From positions 1 through 18,351 of the forward strand of contig CAMVDK010000025.1 of assembly GCA_947166165.1 (NCBI GenBank): a DNA stretch of 18,351 nt. The letters are read 5' to 3'. The notes beneath the pieces are model-generated. The model was not told the origin of the DNA. It was given only the letters and a program-made list of their open reading frames with translations, and ran no database searches. Shown in pieces: positions 17,201-18,351 of the stretch; within the stretch, counting starts at the first letter, position 1; each line of letters opens with the position of its first letter. The DNA comes from an uncultured Porphyromonadaceae bacterium. Lineage in GTDB: Bacteria; Bacteroidota; Bacteroidia; Bacteroidales; Muribaculaceae. The position numbers and the translations under genes are program-made.

Positions 17201-18351
17201 GGCCAACCCCGACAACCTGACCGAGCGTGGCAACATCAGCATCAGCGGCAAGGTTGTGACGTATGACCACACCGTCTACACGACCAATAAAGATGGGACG
17301 AAGAGCGGTACGGTCTACTATAAAGACATGAATGGTGTATATGAGAGCAATAATGTCACCAACAACTACTACCCCAACCCCGTCAAGTGGTATGACGTGA
17401 GCAACAGTGGCTACTATGGTGTGCGCACGGCCAACGGCGCCGTGCTGGAGCACCTTGACGTGAGCGGCAACCACCTCTCCGAACTCAAGGTGAGCGGCAA
17501 CACCAAGCTGCAGTATGTCGACACCGAGAACAACGACCTGCTCACCTACGTCGACGCCAACGACCTGCCCGACCTCACCACCCTCAAAGTGGCCGACAAC
17601 CCCGTGCTCGAGAAACTCTATGCCGACAACGACCCCTCGCTGCCCAGCATCACGGGGCTGGACGATTGCACGGCTTTGAAGTATCTGCACGTGCAGAACA
17701 ATGGCCTGTTTGGCTCAAACAATTTCAACGTCGAAGCCAACACCAACCTGCAGTCGCTGCTGGCTTATCACTGCAATCTGCCGGGCGAACTCAAGGTGAG
17801 CCAGTGTGCCGCCATGGACACCCTGTGCTGCAACGACAACCTTCTCACCAAGCTCGATGTGGCCAGTCTGCAGCACATGCACTGGCTCGACTGCTACAAC
17901 AACACCGGCATCACCGTGCTTGAGCCTGCCGCCAGCACCGGCATGACCCACCTCGACTTGCACAACTGCAGTGTGCTCGACCTCAACGTGGCCCCCAACA
18001 CCGCCATGCACTACTTTGACTGCGACAACAACCACATCCGCGAACTCTACTTCGCCGGAGCAGCCAACGTCGAGACCATCCATGCCAACAGCAACAACCT
18101 GTTCCAACTCAACCTCAGCGGCTCGCACCCGGCTCTGGCCGACCTGCAGTTTGAGCACAACCACATCAACGGCATCGACCTCACTGGCTGCGACCCCGAC
18201 GTGCTCACCACGCTCAACGACGCCGACAACGGACGCACCATCCAGGCCAACTTCTCGACCGTCAACCGCAAGGAACTCTACTACTTCCAGCTCGAGGAAA
18301 TTGAGAACGCCGGCCGCTACCTGAGCGACGAACCTTGCACCGAAGACGCCG
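14223..18351 (+). CDS. Giant exported CBM26-like and leucine-rich-repeat protein (3' end outside window)
   Basis: An open frame of 1376 codons runs off the right edge with no stop. Residues 1-27 are a signal peptide ending in VAAQA; an LLAC stretch at 17-20 could be a lipobox but the AQA site looks better. Residues 28-118 (KVMKGGTAPYLYAYTG, GAWPGT, GYWTMTI, VVFNDGG) and 129-222 (YIYFS, GWPGYQM, LVFNCG) look like two starch-binding CBM26-type modules. From about 262 to the end come leucine-rich repeats of the type LTYLDMSDN and LEELNVNGN, as in adhesins and other binding proteins. Trp/Tyr-rich or hydrophilic inserts break the repeats near 905-945 and 1014-1045. No catalytic domain is visible, so a surface binding role is likely. 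The ATG lies 37 bp after the amidase stop without a terminator, suggesting cotranscription. Any C-terminal anchor or dockerin is outside the window. Confidence 0.85.
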   Translation, partial: MRHKKLFFKLKLSLIALLACTAVAAQADITVKVMKGGTAPYLYAYTGSGNDAVKHTGAWPGTQYTEKDADGYWTMTIAGVNSVNVVFNDGGSHQTSDILNVTGVDGTARFTYDGGSTWFGAIPSLGNNVGYIYFSCPPDWGNSTSNPPYVHFLNSNEQQLGSTGWPGYQMQSAGTDGAGFEIYKYYTADWNGISKLVFNCGSNAHQTGNLGYVANGYYNISGSQATVHALTSDNGYSDANFRAGIASQLGINDGDAFVPASVSYLDVSNRGITSLAGISNFTNLKTLIASNNSLTCTKTDRTKLNLSNNTNLEELNVNGNNGITSVDVAALTGLTHLEMNNCNINDDQTFAPAGNHNALTYLDMSDNSTEKGFSWHQYLPNLETLIVANANIKPTGFTQGTNYFSGMSKLKYLDVSHCPLITSIYLTGAPNLETLILNGNTNLQKATSSSDGKLIGLAGLTKLKHVEFTDVDLATATLISNLANSKSTLEYLDLSRATLFEPSLSGFTALKTFKASGNYNLPSGSSRFSLTTLTINNSPLLSSIDLTGDQGLVTLNLTNIGRDNSNSSGLFTGLTDCTALEMINLDGNNFTSVPAFGHDTYTSIKLNKNNLTSIDMSNADSGVRFLYAEENGLGGNVELTSTSVGQLKGLDLGNNGITSFKAEDTQLSALMIGGNPSMTTLELHGNDNLTCTTAGTTMSDGSGLYVKGNTALETIDLSNSSFNQIGANAALEGLTAVKTLNGSHNQFTTFTNSNFDNGDRLASYVAGKASLEHLTGLEHLDLSYNELADSVHLYRNTALRWLDVSHNNHIGPLATTEAEKQAMRLKKVDLLRKYHCKDTPIGISCSPATQATLDANEATTHRAFDLRDIDLRDTTGLFHPDLNYNTELRYLDISETNIHNTAAGWWYMNPGWEFGTGGWYSYVDPAHPGTQSPANGSTRHHFVWLQTCGKLEEFHADNNNMQSLGLRTSPYLHTITAKGMYGDCWLMRDASTSANPDNLTERGNISISGKVVTYDHTVYTTNKDGTKSGTVYYKDMNGVYESNNVTNNYYPNPVKWYDVSNSGYYGVRTANGAVLEHLDVSGNHLSELKVSGNTKLQYVDTENNDLLTYVDANDLPDLTTLKVADNPVLEKLYADNDPSLPSITGLDDCTALKYLHVQNNGLFGSNNFNVEANTNLQSLLAYHCNLPGELKVSQCAAMDTLCCNDNLLTKLDVASLQHMHWLDCYNNTGITVLEPAASTGMTHLDLHNCSVLDLNVAPNTAMHYFDCDNNHIRELYFAGAANVETIHANSNNLFQLNLSGSHPALADLQFEHNHINGIDLTGCDPDVLTTLNDADNGRTIQANFSTVNRKELYYFQLEEIENAGRYLSDEPCTEDA

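Noticed and set aside
16137..17690. 517-codon open frame antisense to the LRR gene
   Set aside because: Mirror of the leucine-rich repeats; the plus-strand frame is continuous from 14223 to the edge with good LRR periodicity.

Overview
The window looks like chromosome of a gut-type Bacteroidales, most likely Prevotellaceae or Muribaculaceae (inference). Supporting signs are promoters of the Bacteroidetes form TTTG-N19/20-TAnnTTTG, an IS1380-like transposase start, a GH16 enzyme and an amidase that both end in dockerin-type repeats, and a CBM26-like plus leucine-rich-repeat surface protein.

Layout. (1) 1-260, minus strand: the first 50 codons of an IS1380-family-like transposase, cut by the window edge, with its promoter and a perfect hairpin. 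(2) 260-4270: a visibly AT-rich patch with two overlapping minus-strand genes, a three-span membrane protein and a membrane-anchored WG-repeat protein, neither of known function. An unexplained reading frame overlaps the 3' end. (3) 4270-4890: non-coding DNA with two tandem minus-strand promoters, a palindrome, and a roughly 200-nt segment that folds as a long rod. I read this as a candidate 6S-type RNA. (4) 4893-6886, minus strand: an NrtR/AraR-type Nudix regulator with promoter and possible operator, followed by a VWA protein with a macro-like C-terminal domain, ending in a strong terminator. (5) 7050-18351, plus strand, GC-rich: three very large exported proteins in a row. They are a GH16 beta-glucanase with three copies of an unassigned module and a dockerin; an N-acetylmuramoyl-L-alanine amidase with a long probable beta-propeller and a dockerin; and a CBM26-like/LRR protein that runs off the window.

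The three plus-strand proteins share export signals and a multimodular build, which suggests extracellular work on glucans and cell-wall material. The first two share a dockerin tag with no visible cohesin partner. A terminator separates the first from the second, while the amidase and LRR genes are 37 bp apart and probably cotranscribed. The Nudix/VWA-macro pair suggests a separate theme around NAD or ADP-ribose nucleotides. No tRNA, rRNA or CRISPR array was seen.
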